In this document: in pieces, positions 40,055 to 48,398 of the stretch
How positions within the stretch are numbered: position 1 is the first letter of the stretch
How the letters are laid out: the number at the start of each line of letters is the position of its first letter
NCBI GenBank assembly: GCA_016711095.1
Contig: JADJTP010000001.1
Coordinates: 496,001 to 560,000 of the forward strand
DNA from: Actinomycetales bacterium
GTDB taxonomy: Bacteria; Actinomycetota; Actinomycetes; Actinomycetales; Dermatophilaceae
DNA length: 64,000 bases
Direction: 5' to 3'
The notes under the pieces: generated by a model
The model's input: only the letters and a program-made list of their open reading frames with translations
Database searches by the model: none
What the model was told of the DNA's origin: nothing
Program-made: the position numbers and the translations under genes

Positions 40055-40363
40055 ATGGCGGGACAGAAGATCCGCATCCGCTTGAAGTCGTACGACCACG
40101 AGGTCATCGACAGTTCGGCGCGCAAGATCGTCGACACCGTGACCCGCGCGGGTGCCACGGTTGTCGGGCCGGTGCCGCTGCCGACGGAGAAGAACGTCTT
40201 CGTCGTGATCCGGTCGCCGCACAAGTACAAGGACTCCCGGGAGCACTTCGAGATGAGGACGCACAAGCGCCTCATCGACATCATCGACCCGACGCCGAAA
40301 GCCGTCGACTCGTTGATGCGCCTCGACCTTCCCGCGGACGTCAATATCGAGATCAAGCTCTGA
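40055..40363 (+). CDS. rpsJ: 30S ribosomal protein S10
   Basis: First gene of the S10 operon; also the NusG/NusB partner in antitermination. 102 aa from the ATG giving MAGQKIRIRLKSYDHEVID, with GVGSM-like spacer sequence upstream excluded. Family segments TEKNVFVVIRSPHKYKDSRE and RTHKRLIDI are present. rplC follows 13 bp later. Confidence 0.98.
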   Translation: MAGQKIRIRLKSYDHEVIDSSARKIVDTVTRAGATVVGPVPLPTEKNVFVVIRSPHKYKDSREHFEMRTHKRLIDIIDPTPKAVDSLMRLDLPADVNIEIKL

Positions 40364-40376
40364 GGAAGACGTCGCG

Positions 40377-41042
40377 ATGAGCACCAAAACATCAGAGCGC
40401 CCTGCGCGCAGCGTCAAGGGGGTGCTGGGCGAGAAGCTCGGCATGACCCAGGTGTGGGACGCCGACAACCGGCTCGTTCCCGTCACCGTCGTCAAGGTCG
40501 GTAGCAATGTGGTCACCCACGTGCGTGGAGACGCCGATGGGTATGCCGCGGTGCAGCTCGCCTTTGGCGAGATCGACCCCCGCAAGGTCAACAAGCCGAT
40601 GAAGGGTCACTTCGAGCGCGCAGGGGTCACCCCGCGCCGCCACCTGATCGAGCTGCGAACGGCCGACGCCGGCGAGTACAGCCTCGGCCAGGAGATCACC
40701 GTCGAGATCTTCGAGGCCGGCCAGCAGGTCGACGCCACCGGCACCACCAAGGGCAAGGGCTTCGCCGGTGTCATGAAGCGGCACGGCTTCCACGGGGTCT
40801 CCTCCTCGCATGGTTCCCACCGCAACCACCGCAAGCCCGGCTCGATCGGCGCCTGCGCGACCCCGGGTCGCGTGTTCAAGGGAACGCGGATGGCCGGCCG
40901 GATGGGTGGCGTTCGCCAGACCACGCAGAATCTCTTCGTCCAGGCGGTCGACGCCGACAAGGGTCTGCTGCTCATCAAGGGCGCCGTTCCCGGTCCCCGC
41001 GGTGGGATCGTCCTCGTCCGTACTGCCGCCAAGGGGGCCTGA
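40377..41042 (+). CDS. rplC: 50S ribosomal protein L3
   Basis: Early-assembly 23S rRNA binder near the peptidyl transferase centre. 221 aa. It includes GVLGEKLGMTQVWD, the conserved GTTKGKGFAGVMKRHGFHG core loop and RMAGRMGGVRQTTQN. A short basic leader precedes the core. Confidence 0.98.
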   Translation: MSTKTSERPARSVKGVLGEKLGMTQVWDADNRLVPVTVVKVGSNVVTHVRGDADGYAAVQLAFGEIDPRKVNKPMKGHFERAGVTPRRHLIELRTADAGEYSLGQEITVEIFEAGQQVDATGTTKGKGFAGVMKRHGFHGVSSSHGSHRNHRKPGSIGACATPGRVFKGTRMAGRMGGVRQTTQNLFVQAVDADKGLLLIKGAVPGPRGGIVLVRTAAKGA

Positions 41043-41047
41043 CAGCC

Positions 41048-41650
41048 ATGGCCACTCCCGCACTTCCTGCCGCGATCTTCGACGTCCAGGTCAACGTGCC
41101 ACTGATCCACCAGGTCGTCGCCGCGCAACTCGCGGCGGCTCGCCAGGGCACCCACTCCACCAAGACCCGGGCCATGGTGTCCGGTGGCGGCAAGAAGCCA
41201 TACCGCCAGAAGGGCACCGGCCGCGCCCGCCAGGGTTCGACCCGCGCCCCGCAGTTCGCTGGTGGTGGAGTGGTCCACGGCCCGAAGCCGCGTGACTACT
41301 CGCAGCGGACCCCCAAGAAGATGAAGGCCGCCGCGTTGCGCGGTGCCCTGTCCGACCGGGCCCGCCACCAGCGCGTGCACGTCCTGGACGCCATCGTTTC
41401 CGGTGATGTCCCGTCGACGTCGAGCGCCGCAGCGGTCCTCGCAGGGTTGACCGACCGGACGCGTTTCCTCGTCGTGCTGGAGCGCGGCGACCAGGTCGCG
41501 CTCAAGAGCCTGCGCAACCTCGACTCGGTTCACGTCCTGGTTGTCGACCAGCTCAATACATACGACGTCCTGTGCGCCGACGACATCGTCTTCACGCGCG
41601 GCTCGTTGGCCGTGCTGACCGGCGCCGAGGCTGAGGGAGAGTCACAGTGA
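41048..41650 (+). CDS. rplD: 50S ribosomal protein L4
   Basis: 200 aa. The tunnel loop carries the GGGKKPYRQKGTGRARQGS signature, and PKDYSQRTPKKMK-like residues follow (PRDYSQRTPKKMK). The mid and C-terminal fold ends LTGAEAEGESQ. L4 can also repress S10 operons in some bacteria. The stop overlaps the rplW GTG (GTGA). Confidence 0.98.
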   Translation: MATPALPAAIFDVQVNVPLIHQVVAAQLAAARQGTHSTKTRAMVSGGGKKPYRQKGTGRARQGSTRAPQFAGGGVVHGPKPRDYSQRTPKKMKAAALRGALSDRARHQRVHVLDAIVSGDVPSTSSAAAVLAGLTDRTRFLVVLERGDQVALKSLRNLDSVHVLVVDQLNTYDVLCADDIVFTRGSLAVLTGAEAEGESQ

Positions 41651-41946
41651 GCATCCACGAGAAGAATCCACGCGACATCCTGATCTCACCGGTCGTCTCG
41701 GAGAAGTCCTACGGCCTTCTCGACCAAGGCAAGTACACCTTCGTCGTGGACCCGCGCGCCAACAAGACCGAGATCAAGATCGCCGTCGAGAAGGTCTTCG
41801 GCGTCAAGGTCGACACGGTCCACACCCTCAACCGGCGGGGCAAGACACGCCGCACCCGGTTCGGGCTCGGCAAGCGCAAGGACACCAAGCGCGCGATCGT
41901 CACCCTTCGCGAGGGCACGATCGACATTTTCGGAAGCGTCGGCTGA
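41647..41946 (+). CDS. rplW: 50S ribosomal protein L23
   Basis: Exit-tunnel protein and docking site for trigger factor and SRP. 99 aa, GTG start overlapping rplD by four bases. Includes PVVSEKSYGLLDQGKYTFVV and the RRGKTRRTRFGLGKRKDTK basic loop. Confidence 0.98.
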   Translation: MSIHEKNPRDILISPVVSEKSYGLLDQGKYTFVVDPRANKTEIKIAVEKVFGVKVDTVHTLNRRGKTRRTRFGLGKRKDTKRAIVTLREGTIDIFGSVG

Positions 41947-41982
41947 CGCCCGGTGAGTGACGTAGGGATCTGAGGAACACAC

Positions 41983-42819
41983 ATGGGTATCCGCAAGTTC
42001 AAGCCCACGACGCCGGGCCGACGCGGCTCGTCGGTGGCTGACTTCGTCGAGGTGACGCGGTCGACGCCGGAGAAGTCGTTGGTCCGCCCCATCGCCAAGA
42101 CCGGTGGCCGCAACAACGCAGGACGCATCACCACCCGGCACATCGGTGGTGGCCACAAGCGCGCCTACCGCGTCGTCGATTTCCGTCGTCACGACAAGGA
42201 CGGCGTGCCGGCGACGGTCGCGCACATCGAATACGACCCCAACCGGACTGCGCGCATCGCACTGCTGCACTACGCCGACGGCGAGAAGCGCTACATCCTC
42301 GCGCCCAACAGGCTCAAGCAGGGCGACGTCGTGGAGAACGGCGCTGGCGCGGACATCAAGCCGGGCAACTCTTTGCCGTTGCGCAACATCCCCACCGGCA
42401 CGGTCGTGCACGCCATCGAGATCAAGCCCGGTGGCGGTGCCAAGATCGCCCGCTCGGCCGGCGCGAAGGTCCAGCTCGTCGCCAAGGACGGCGCCTTCGC
42501 CCAGCTGCGTATGCCGTCCGGCGAGATCCGCAACGTCGACGCCCGCTGCCGGGCCACCGTCGGTGAGGTCGGCAATGCCGAGCAGAACAACATCAACTGG
42601 GGCAAGGCTGGCCGCATGCGGTGGAAGGGCAAGCGCCCGACCGTCCGTGGCGTGGCGATGAACCCGGTCGATCACCCGCACGGCGGTGGCGAGGGCAAGA
42701 CGTCCGGTGGACGTCACCCGGTCAGCCCGTGGGGTCAGCAGGAGGGCCGCACCCGCAAGGCCCATAAGGAAAGCGACAAGCTCATTGTTCGTCGCCGTCG
42801 TACTGGCAAGAAGCGCTGA
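41983..42819 (+). CDS. rplB: 50S ribosomal protein L2
   Basis: Needed for subunit joining and peptidyl transfer. 278 aa with GRNNAGRITTRHIGGGHKRA, the conserved AEQNNINWGKAGRMRWKGKR region, and the C-terminal VAMNPVDHPHGGGEGKTSGG carrying the near-invariant histidine. Full length. Confidence 0.98.
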   Translation: MGIRKFKPTTPGRRGSSVADFVEVTRSTPEKSLVRPIAKTGGRNNAGRITTRHIGGGHKRAYRVVDFRRHDKDGVPATVAHIEYDPNRTARIALLHYADGEKRYILAPNRLKQGDVVENGAGADIKPGNSLPLRNIPTGTVVHAIEIKPGGGAKIARSAGAKVQLVAKDGAFAQLRMPSGEIRNVDARCRATVGEVGNAEQNNINWGKAGRMRWKGKRPTVRGVAMNPVDHPHGGGEGKTSGGRHPVSPWGQQEGRTRKAHKESDKLIVRRRRTGKKR

Positions 42820-42831
42820 TAGGAGCCTGGA

Positions 42832-43113
42832 ATGCCGCGTAGCCTCAAGAAGGGCCCCTTCATCGACGACCACCTTCAGAAGAAGGTGGACGCCCAGAAC
42901 GAAGCGGGTACCAAAACCGTCATCAAGACCTGGTCGCGCCGGTCGGTCATCAGCCCGGACATGCTCGGTCACACGCTCGCGGTCCACGACGGCCGCAAGC
43001 ACGTCCCGGTCTTCGTGACCGAGTCGATGGTCGGCCATAAGCTCGGCGAATTCGCCGCGACTCGCACGTTCAAGGGTCACGTCAAGGACGACAAGAAGGG
43101 GCGGCGTCGCTGA
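42832..43113 (+). CDS. rpsS: 30S ribosomal protein S19
   Basis: 93 aa with MPRSLKKGPFIDDHLQKKVD and HKLGEFAATRTFKGH. AGGAGCCT precedes the ATG. The stop shares one base with the rplV start (TGATG). Confidence 0.98.
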   Translation: MPRSLKKGPFIDDHLQKKVDAQNEAGTKTVIKTWSRRSVISPDMLGHTLAVHDGRKHVPVFVTESMVGHKLGEFAATRTFKGHVKDDKKGRRR

Positions 43114-43535
43114 TGGCCACCCAGAACGCTGTCAAGGACGTCACGGTGGAAGCCAAGGCCGTTGCCCGCCACGTGCGGGTCACGCCCATGAAGGCGCGTC
43201 GCGTCGTGGATCTCATCCGCGGCAAGAACGCCACCGACGCCGTCTCGACGCTCATGTTCGCCCAGCAGTCGGCCGCAGAGCCGGTTCGCAAGGTGCTGCA
43301 GAGCGCGATGGCGAATGCTCGCGTCAAGGCCGATCAGCTGTCGGAGGCGTTTGACGAGCGCGCGCTGGTGGTCTCTGCGGCATACGTCGACGAAGGCCCG
43401 ACGATGAAACGCTTCCGCCCGCGCGCCCAAGGGCGCGCGTCGCGAATCAACAAGCGCACCAGCCACATCACCGTCGTCGTCAGCCAGCACGAGATCGCTG
43501 CGGCGAAGCGCACCACCGGAAAGGGAGCCCGCTGA
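43113..43535 (+). CDS. rplV: 50S ribosomal protein L22
   Basis: Lines the exit tunnel. 140 aa; the L22 core includes RVTPMKARRVVDLIRGKNA, and the beta-hairpin region is FRPRAQGRASRINKRTSHI. The Ala-Ala-Tyr in VVSAAYVDEGP is written GCG GCA TAC, one of the in-gene CGGCATAC words. It overlaps both neighbours by one base. Confidence 0.98.
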   Translation: MATQNAVKDVTVEAKAVARHVRVTPMKARRVVDLIRGKNATDAVSTLMFAQQSAAEPVRKVLQSAMANARVKADQLSEAFDERALVVSAAYVDEGPTMKRFRPRAQGRASRINKRTSHITVVVSQHEIAAAKRTTGKGAR

Positions 43536-44374
43536 TGGGACAGAAAGTCAACCCGCACGGCTTCCGCCTGGGGATCACCACCGAGCACAAGAGCCGGTGG
43601 TTCGCCGACTCGACCAAGACGGGTCAGCGCTACCGCGACTACGTCAAGGAAGACGTCCAGATCCGCAAACTCATGGAAAAGGGCATGGAGCGGGCCGGCA
43701 TTTCGCGGGTCGAGATCGAGCGCACCCGGGACCGGGTCCGCGTCGACATCCACACCGCCCGCCCCGGCATCGTCATCGGCCGCCGTGGCGCCGAGGCCGA
43801 CCGCATCCGCAGCGAGCTCGAGGCACTCACCGGCAAGCAGGTGCAGCTGAACATCCTCGAGGTCAAGAACCCTGAGATCGACGCGCAACTGGTCGCCCAG
43901 GGCGTCGCCGAGCAGCTGTCGGCGCGTGTCTCCTTCCGTCGCGCGATGCGCAAGGGCATGCAGTCGTCCCTTCGAGCCGGCGCGAAGGGCATCCGGGTGC
44001 AGTGCTCGGGCCGACTGGCCGGCGCCGAAATGAGCCGCTCGGAGTTCTACCGCGAAGGCCGGGTCCCGCTGCACACGCTGCGCGCCAACATCGACTACGG
44101 CTTCTACGAGGCCAAGACGACGTTCGGCCGGATCGGCGTCAAGGTGTGGATCTACAAGGGCGACCTCACCGCCCGCGAGCTGGCCCAGCAGCAGGCTGCG
44201 GCTCCCCGCCAGGCGCGTGGCCCGCGCCGCGACGGCGCGGACCGTCCCTCACGCCCGACGCGTGGCGGTCGCACTGACCGCGACGGTATGCCGCCCGCCG
44301 ACACCGCCGAGTCCGCCGCAGCGAGCGAGGCCCCCGTCCTCGCGGCTGCCGGCACCGAGAATGAGCAGGCCTGA
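43535..44374 (+). CDS. rpsC: 30S ribosomal protein S3
   Basis: mRNA-entry-site protein with helicase activity. 279 aa, longer than the ~210-230 common elsewhere. The KH domain GRRGAEADRIRSELEALTGK and the C-terminal domain GRLAGAEMSRSEFYREGRVP are normal. The last ~60 residues are an Ala/Arg/Gly/Glu-rich extension, as seen in many Actinobacteria. Confidence 0.98.
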   Translation: MGQKVNPHGFRLGITTEHKSRWFADSTKTGQRYRDYVKEDVQIRKLMEKGMERAGISRVEIERTRDRVRVDIHTARPGIVIGRRGAEADRIRSELEALTGKQVQLNILEVKNPEIDAQLVAQGVAEQLSARVSFRRAMRKGMQSSLRAGAKGIRVQCSGRLAGAEMSRSEFYREGRVPLHTLRANIDYGFYEAKTTFGRIGVKVWIYKGDLTARELAQQQAAAPRQARGPRRDGADRPSRPTRGGRTDRDGMPPADTAESAAASEAPVLAAAGTENEQA

Positions 44375-44376
44375 CC

Positions 44377-44796
44377 ATGTTGATCCCGCGTCGCGTCAAG
44401 CACCGCAAGCAGCACCACCCCGACCGCCATGGCATGTCCAAGGGCGGCAACGAGATTGCCTTCGGTGAGTTCGGCATCCAGGCTCTGGAACCGACCTACC
44501 TCACCAACCGGCAGATCGAGGCCGCGCGTATCGCCATGACCCGCTACATCAAGCGTGGCGGCAAGGTGTGGATCAATGTCTTTCCCGACCGTCCGATCAC
44601 CAAGAAGCCGGCCGAAACGCGCATGGGCTCCGGCAAGGGCTCTCCTGAGTGGTGGATCGTCAACGTCAAGCCCGGCCGTGTCCTCTTCGAGTTGGCCGGT
44701 GTCCCGGAGCCCGTTGCTCGTGAGGCGATGCGCCTGGCGATGCACAAACTCCCGATGAAGTGCCGGTTCGTTCGGCGCGAAGGTGGTGACATCTGA
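44377..44796 (+). CDS. rplP: 50S ribosomal protein L16
   Basis: Binds near the A site. 139 aa from MLIPRRVKHRKQHHPDRHG, with the signature RMGSGKGSPEWWIVNVKPGR. It shares one base with the rpmC start. Confidence 0.98.
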   Translation: MLIPRRVKHRKQHHPDRHGMSKGGNEIAFGEFGIQALEPTYLTNRQIEAARIAMTRYIKRGGKVWINVFPDRPITKKPAETRMGSGKGSPEWWIVNVKPGRVLFELAGVPEPVAREAMRLAMHKLPMKCRFVRREGGDI

Positions 44797-45092
44797 TGGC
44801 AGTGGGGACCAAGGAGCTGACCTCCGACAACCTGCGCGGCTTCGACGACGACCGTCTGGTCGAGGAGTTGCGCAAGTCCAAGGAAGAGCTGTTCAACCTG
44901 CGCTTCCAGTCCGCCACCGGTCAGCTGGACAGCCATGGCCGGTTGCGTGCGGTGAAGCGGGACATCGCCCGCATCTACACCGAGATGCGTGAGCGCGAGC
45001 TCGGCATCTCGGCCCCTCCGGCGCCCGCGCCGGTGATCGAGGCGAAGGCCGACAAGAAGGCTGACAAGGCCGCGAAGAAGGCGAAGGAATGA
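44796..45092 (+). CDS. rpmC: 50S ribosomal protein L29, with basic tail
   Basis: 98 aa, where the family core is about 65. The core reads RLVEELRKSKEELFNLRFQS and GRLRAVKRDIARIYTEMRER. About 30 extra residues end in a Lys/Ala-rich tail (KADKKADKAAKKAKE) that may touch rRNA. It overlaps rpsQ by four bases. Confidence 0.97.
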   Translation: MAVGTKELTSDNLRGFDDDRLVEELRKSKEELFNLRFQSATGQLDSHGRLRAVKRDIARIYTEMRERELGISAPPAPAPVIEAKADKKADKAAKKAKE

Positions 45093-45388
45093 GCGAGGAC
45101 ATCAAGGACACGGCTGCCGTCGAGGCCGCTGCGCTCGACCGCAACGACCGCAAGACCCGACAGGGCTTCGTCATCAGCGACAAGATGGACAAGACCGTCG
45201 TCGTCGAGGTGGAGGAGCGCGTCAAGCACCCCCTCTACGGCAAGGTCATCCGCCGCAGCAGCAAGGTGAAGGCGCACGATGAGGCCAACTCGTGTGGCGT
45301 CGGCGACCGCGTGCTCATCATGGAGACCCGTCCGCTCTCGGCCACGAAGCATTGGCGAGTCGTGGAGATTCTGGAGAAGGCCAAGTGA
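45089..45388 (+). CDS. rpsQ: 30S ribosomal protein S17
   Basis: 99 aa OB-fold protein with RKTRQGFVISDKMDKTVVVE and GVGDRVLIMETRPLSATKHW, plus a short acidic leader. Four-base overlaps on both sides (ATGA and GTGA) indicate tight coupling. Confidence 0.97.
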   Translation: MSEDIKDTAAVEAAALDRNDRKTRQGFVISDKMDKTVVVEVEERVKHPLYGKVIRRSSKVKAHDEANSCGVGDRVLIMETRPLSATKHWRVVEILEKAK

Positions 45389-45753
45389 TCCAGCAAGAAT
45401 CACGCGTCCGCGTCGCGGACAACACCGGCGCCAAGGAGCTGTTGTGCATTCGCGTGCTCGGCGGCTCCGGCCGGCGGTATGCCGGCATCGGTGACACGAT
45501 CGTCGCGGCCGTCAAGGACGCCATCCCGGGCGGCAACGTCAAGAAGGGCGACGTCGTCAAGGCCGTCATCGTGCGCACCGTCAAGGAGAAGCGTCGTCCG
45601 GACGGCTCCTACATCAAGTTCGACGAGAACGCAGCCGTCATCCTCAAGAACGACGGCGATCCCCGTGGGACGCGCATCTTCGGGCCGGTCGGGCGTGAGC
45701 TTCGCGAGAAGAAGTTCATGAAGATCATCTCCCTTGCTCCCGAGGTGGTGTGA
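45385..45753 (+). CDS. rplN: 50S ribosomal protein L14
   Basis: 122 aa from GTG 45385, which overlaps the rpsQ stop. The product begins MIQQESRVRVADNTGAKELL, the standard L14 start, and ends KKFMKIISLAPEVV. An earlier in-frame start lies within rpsQ and is rejected. Confidence 0.98.
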   Translation: MIQQESRVRVADNTGAKELLCIRVLGGSGRRYAGIGDTIVAAVKDAIPGGNVKKGDVVKAVIVRTVKEKRRPDGSYIKFDENAAVILKNDGDPRGTRIFGPVGRELREKKFMKIISLAPEVV

Positions 45754-45756
45754 CTC

Positions 45757-46140
45757 ATGGCCACCACCAGCAAAGCCACGAAGCTGAAGATCAAGAAGGG
45801 TGACCTCGTCCAGGTCATCTCCGGTCGTTCGCAGAAGAACGGCGGCGACCGGGGCAAGCAGGGCAAGGTCATCGCCGTCTACCCCGACACCTCACGCGTG
45901 CTCGTCGAGGGCATCAACCGGGTCACCAAGCACGTCAAGGCCGGCGCCACCTCGCGTGGCTCCCGGACCGGCGGGCTGGTGCACGCCGAGGCGCCGATCC
46001 ACGTGAGCAACGTCGCGGTCGTCGACCCCGACAAGAACATGCCGACCCGCGTCAAGACTCGTGTCGAGACGGTGGAGCGCGACGGGCGCAGCAAGATCGT
46101 GCGCACCCGCGTTGCCGTCCGTTCCGGCAAGGACCTGTGA
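45757..46140 (+). CDS. rplX: 50S ribosomal protein L24
   Basis: Assembly initiator near the exit tunnel. 127 aa with the KOW motif KGDLVQVISGRSQKNGGDRG and VEGINRVTKHVK. It includes the MTETT-upstream spacing of 7 bp to rplE. Confidence 0.97.
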   Translation: MATTSKATKLKIKKGDLVQVISGRSQKNGGDRGKQGKVIAVYPDTSRVLVEGINRVTKHVKAGATSRGSRTGGLVHAEAPIHVSNVAVVDPDKNMPTRVKTRVETVERDGRSKIVRTRVAVRSGKDL

Positions 46141-46147
46141 GAGACCG

Positions 46148-46726
46148 ATGACTGAAACCACCACCGGGACCGTCGAGCGCACCGCGCCGCGGCTCAAGAC
46201 CAAGTACCGCGACGAGATCAAGCCGGTGCTGCTCGAACAGTTCTCCTATGGCAACGTCATGCAGGTCCCCGGCGTCGTCAAGGTCGTCGTCAACATGGGC
46301 GTCGGCGAGGCAGCCCGCGACAGCAAGCTCATCGAGGGGGCCGTGCGCGACCTCACGGCGATCACCGGCCAGAAGCCCGTGGTCACCAAGGCGCGCAAGT
46401 CGATCGCCCAGTTCAAGCTGCGTGAGGGGATGCCGATCGGCGCCCACACGACGCTGCGCGGGGACCGGATGTGGGAGTTCCTCGACCGGCTCGTGACCAC
46501 CGCACTGCCGCGCATCCGTGACTTCCGTGGCCTGTCGCCCAAGCAGTTCGACGGCCGCGGCAACTTCACCTTCGGCCTCACCGAGCAGTCGATGTTCCAC
46601 GAGATCGACCAGGACCGGATCGACCGGGTGCGCGGGATGGACATCACGATCGTCACCACGGCGGCCAACGACGACGAGGGGCGCGCGCTGCTCAAGGCCC
46701 TCGGCTTCCCGTTCAAGGAGAACTGA
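46148..46726 (+). CDS. rplE: 50S ribosomal protein L5
   Basis: 5S rRNA binder in the central protuberance. 192 aa from the ATG giving MTETTTGTVERTAPRLKTKY. Conserved NMGVGEAARDSK, TGQKPVVTKARKSIAQFKLR and DFRGLSPKQFDGRGN are present. Residues encoded before 46148 overlap rplX and are excluded. Confidence 0.98.
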   Translation: MTETTTGTVERTAPRLKTKYRDEIKPVLLEQFSYGNVMQVPGVVKVVVNMGVGEAARDSKLIEGAVRDLTAITGQKPVVTKARKSIAQFKLREGMPIGAHTTLRGDRMWEFLDRLVTTALPRIRDFRGLSPKQFDGRGNFTFGLTEQSMFHEIDQDRIDRVRGMDITIVTTAANDDEGRALLKALGFPFKEN

Positions 46727-46729
46727 CAG

Positions 46730-46915
46730 ATGGCTAAGACCGCTCTCGTCAACAAGGCGAACGCGAAGCCCAAGTTCAAGGTCCGCGGCTACACCCGGTG
46801 CCAGAAGTGCGGGCGTCCGCACTCGGTCTACCGCAAGTTCGGCCTCTGCCGCATCTGCCTTCGGGAGATGGCCCACGCCGGCGAGTTGCCCGGCGTGACC
46901 AAGAGCTCCTGGTAA
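46730..46915 (+). CDS. rpsZ: 30S ribosomal protein S14 type Z
   Basis: 61 aa zinc-binding form of S14. The four ligands are in CQKC and CRIC, with the signature RGYTRCQKCGRPHSVYRKFG. Many Actinobacteria keep this form in the spc operon and a zinc-free copy elsewhere. Confidence 0.98.
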   Translation: MAKTALVNKANAKPKFKVRGYTRCQKCGRPHSVYRKFGLCRICLREMAHAGELPGVTKSSW

Positions 46916-46963
46916 GTCCACCCGACCACCCGAGATCGACACACCGAAGGTCGCCCAGGCGGA

Positions 46964-46980
46964 CGGCATACCGTATGCCG
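46964..46980 (+). repeat. CGGCATAC-C-GTATGCCG palindrome between rpsZ and rpsH
   Basis: The two 8-base words lie head to head with a single centre base, so this is a near-perfect palindrome rather than a looped hairpin. It is the most compact arrangement of the recurrent word in the window and favours a DNA-level or protein-binding role over an RNA terminator. Confidence 0.75.
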
Positions 46981-47023
46981 CACAGCCCGGTCGAAACCGC
47001 GGTGAGGAAGGGCACGAAGCCCA

Positions 47024-47422
47024 ATGACGATGACCGACCCGATTGCGGACATGCTCACGCGTGTGCGCAACGCCAACTCGGCGCACCATGATGCAGTTGC
47101 CATGCCGTATTCCAAGCTCAAGGCCAACATCGCCGAGATCCTCAAGCGTGAGGGCTACATCGCGAGTTGGGCCGTGGCCGACGCAGAGGTCGGCAAGACG
47201 CTGACCGTCGCGCTGAAGTACGGCCCCAACCGGGAGCGCTCGATCGCCGGTGTTCGCCGAGTGAGCAAGCCCGGCCTGCGGGTCTACGCCAAGTCGACCA
47301 ACCTGCCGCGCGTGCTCGGCGGGCTGGGCGTTGCCATCATTTCCACCTCGACCGGCTTGTTGACCGACAAGCAGGCACACGAGAAGGGCGTCGGCGGGGA
47401 AGTCCTCGCCTACGTCTGGTAA
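47024..47422 (+). CDS. rpsH: 30S ribosomal protein S8
   Basis: 132 aa with MTMTDPIADMLTRVRNANSA, MPYSKLKANIAEILKREGY and the C-terminal ISTSTGLLTDKQAHEKGVGG. S8 represses the spc operon in E. coli. GAGGAAGGGCACGAAG precedes the ATG. Confidence 0.98.
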   Translation: MTMTDPIADMLTRVRNANSAHHDAVAMPYSKLKANIAEILKREGYIASWAVADAEVGKTLTVALKYGPNRERSIAGVRRVSKPGLRVYAKSTNLPRVLGGLGVAIISTSTGLLTDKQAHEKGVGGEVLAYVW

Positions 47423-47434
47423 GGGGAGCACTCA

Positions 47435-47977
47435 ATGTCTCGAATCGGACGACTCCCCGTCACCGTGCCTGCCGGCGTGGACGTCACAATCGACGGCCAG
47501 GCCGTCACCGTCAAGGGCCCCAAAGGCCAGCTTGCCCTGACCGTCGCCGAGCCCATCGTCGTCGGCCGCGGGGAGAGTGGCGCCTTGGAGGTCACCCGGC
47601 CCGACGACGAGCGCGCCTCGCGCTCGCTGCACGGGCTGACCCGTACTCTCGTCGCCAACATGGTGCTCGGCGTGACCCAAGGCTATGAAAAGAAGCTTGA
47701 GATCGTCGGCACGGGGTATCGAGTGCAGGCCAAGGGGGCCAACCTCGAGTTCGCCCTCGGCTACAGCCACTCGATCACCGTCGAGCCGCCCTCGGGCATC
47801 ACGTTCGTCGTCGAAGCCCCGACCCGGTTCTCGGTCCAGGGCATCGACAAGCAGCAGGTCGGCGAGGTCGCTGCCAACATCCGCAAGCTGCGCAAGCCCG
47901 ACCCATACAAGGCCAAGGGCGTTCGCTACGCGGGCGAGCACATCCGTCGCAAGGTCGGAAAGGCCGGGAAGAAGTAA
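47435..47977 (+). CDS. rplF: 50S ribosomal protein L6
   Basis: 180 aa beginning MSRIGRLPVTVPAGVDVTID; the second L6 repeat ends PDPYKAKGVRYAGEHIRRK. Normal length and structure. Confidence 0.98.
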   Translation: MSRIGRLPVTVPAGVDVTIDGQAVTVKGPKGQLALTVAEPIVVGRGESGALEVTRPDDERASRSLHGLTRTLVANMVLGVTQGYEKKLEIVGTGYRVQAKGANLEFALGYSHSITVEPPSGITFVVEAPTRFSVQGIDKQQVGEVAANIRKLRKPDPYKAKGVRYAGEHIRRKVGKAGKK

Positions 47978-47980
47978 GCC

Positions 47981-48355
47981 ATGGCAATGATCATCAAGCG
48001 CGGCAAGAGCAAGGCCGCCGCCCGGATCCGTCGCCAGGTGCGCGGACGCAAGAAGGTGTCGGGCACGACCGAGCGCCCACGCCTGGTCGTGTCGCGTTCG
48101 ACTCGGCACATCTTCGCTCAGCTCGTCGACGACACCGTGGGCAAGACCCTCGTGTCCGCCTCGACGATGGAGGCCGATGTGCGTTCCCTGGACGGTGACA
48201 AGACCGCCAAGGCCAAGAAGGTCGGCGAGCTGGTGGCTCAGCGGGCCAAGGAGGCCGGCGTGGACGCCGTTGTATTCGACCGTGGCGGAAACAAGTACCA
48301 CGGCCGGGTCGCGGCGATCGCCGACGGCGCCCGCGAGGGAGGTCTCGCACTGTGA
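47981..48355 (+). CDS. rplR: 50S ribosomal protein L18
   Basis: 5S rRNA binder. 124 aa with RRQVRGRKKVSGTTERPRLV and VVFDRGGNKYHGRVAAIADG. It is followed by a 43-bp gap with several short ATGs, none of which forms a plausible gene, before rpsE. Confidence 0.98.
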   Translation: MAMIIKRGKSKAAARIRRQVRGRKKVSGTTERPRLVVSRSTRHIFAQLVDDTVGKTLVSASTMEADVRSLDGDKTAKAKKVGELVAQRAKEAGVDAVVFDRGGNKYHGRVAAIADGAREGGLAL

Positions 48356-48398
48356 GCACCATGCACGTCGAGGACATGACTGAGATGAGGAAGAACTG

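Noticed and set aside
48356..48398. Short ATG-started frames between rplR and rpsE
   Set aside because: Only a dozen or so codons with no conservation; probably just the translation-coupling spacer.
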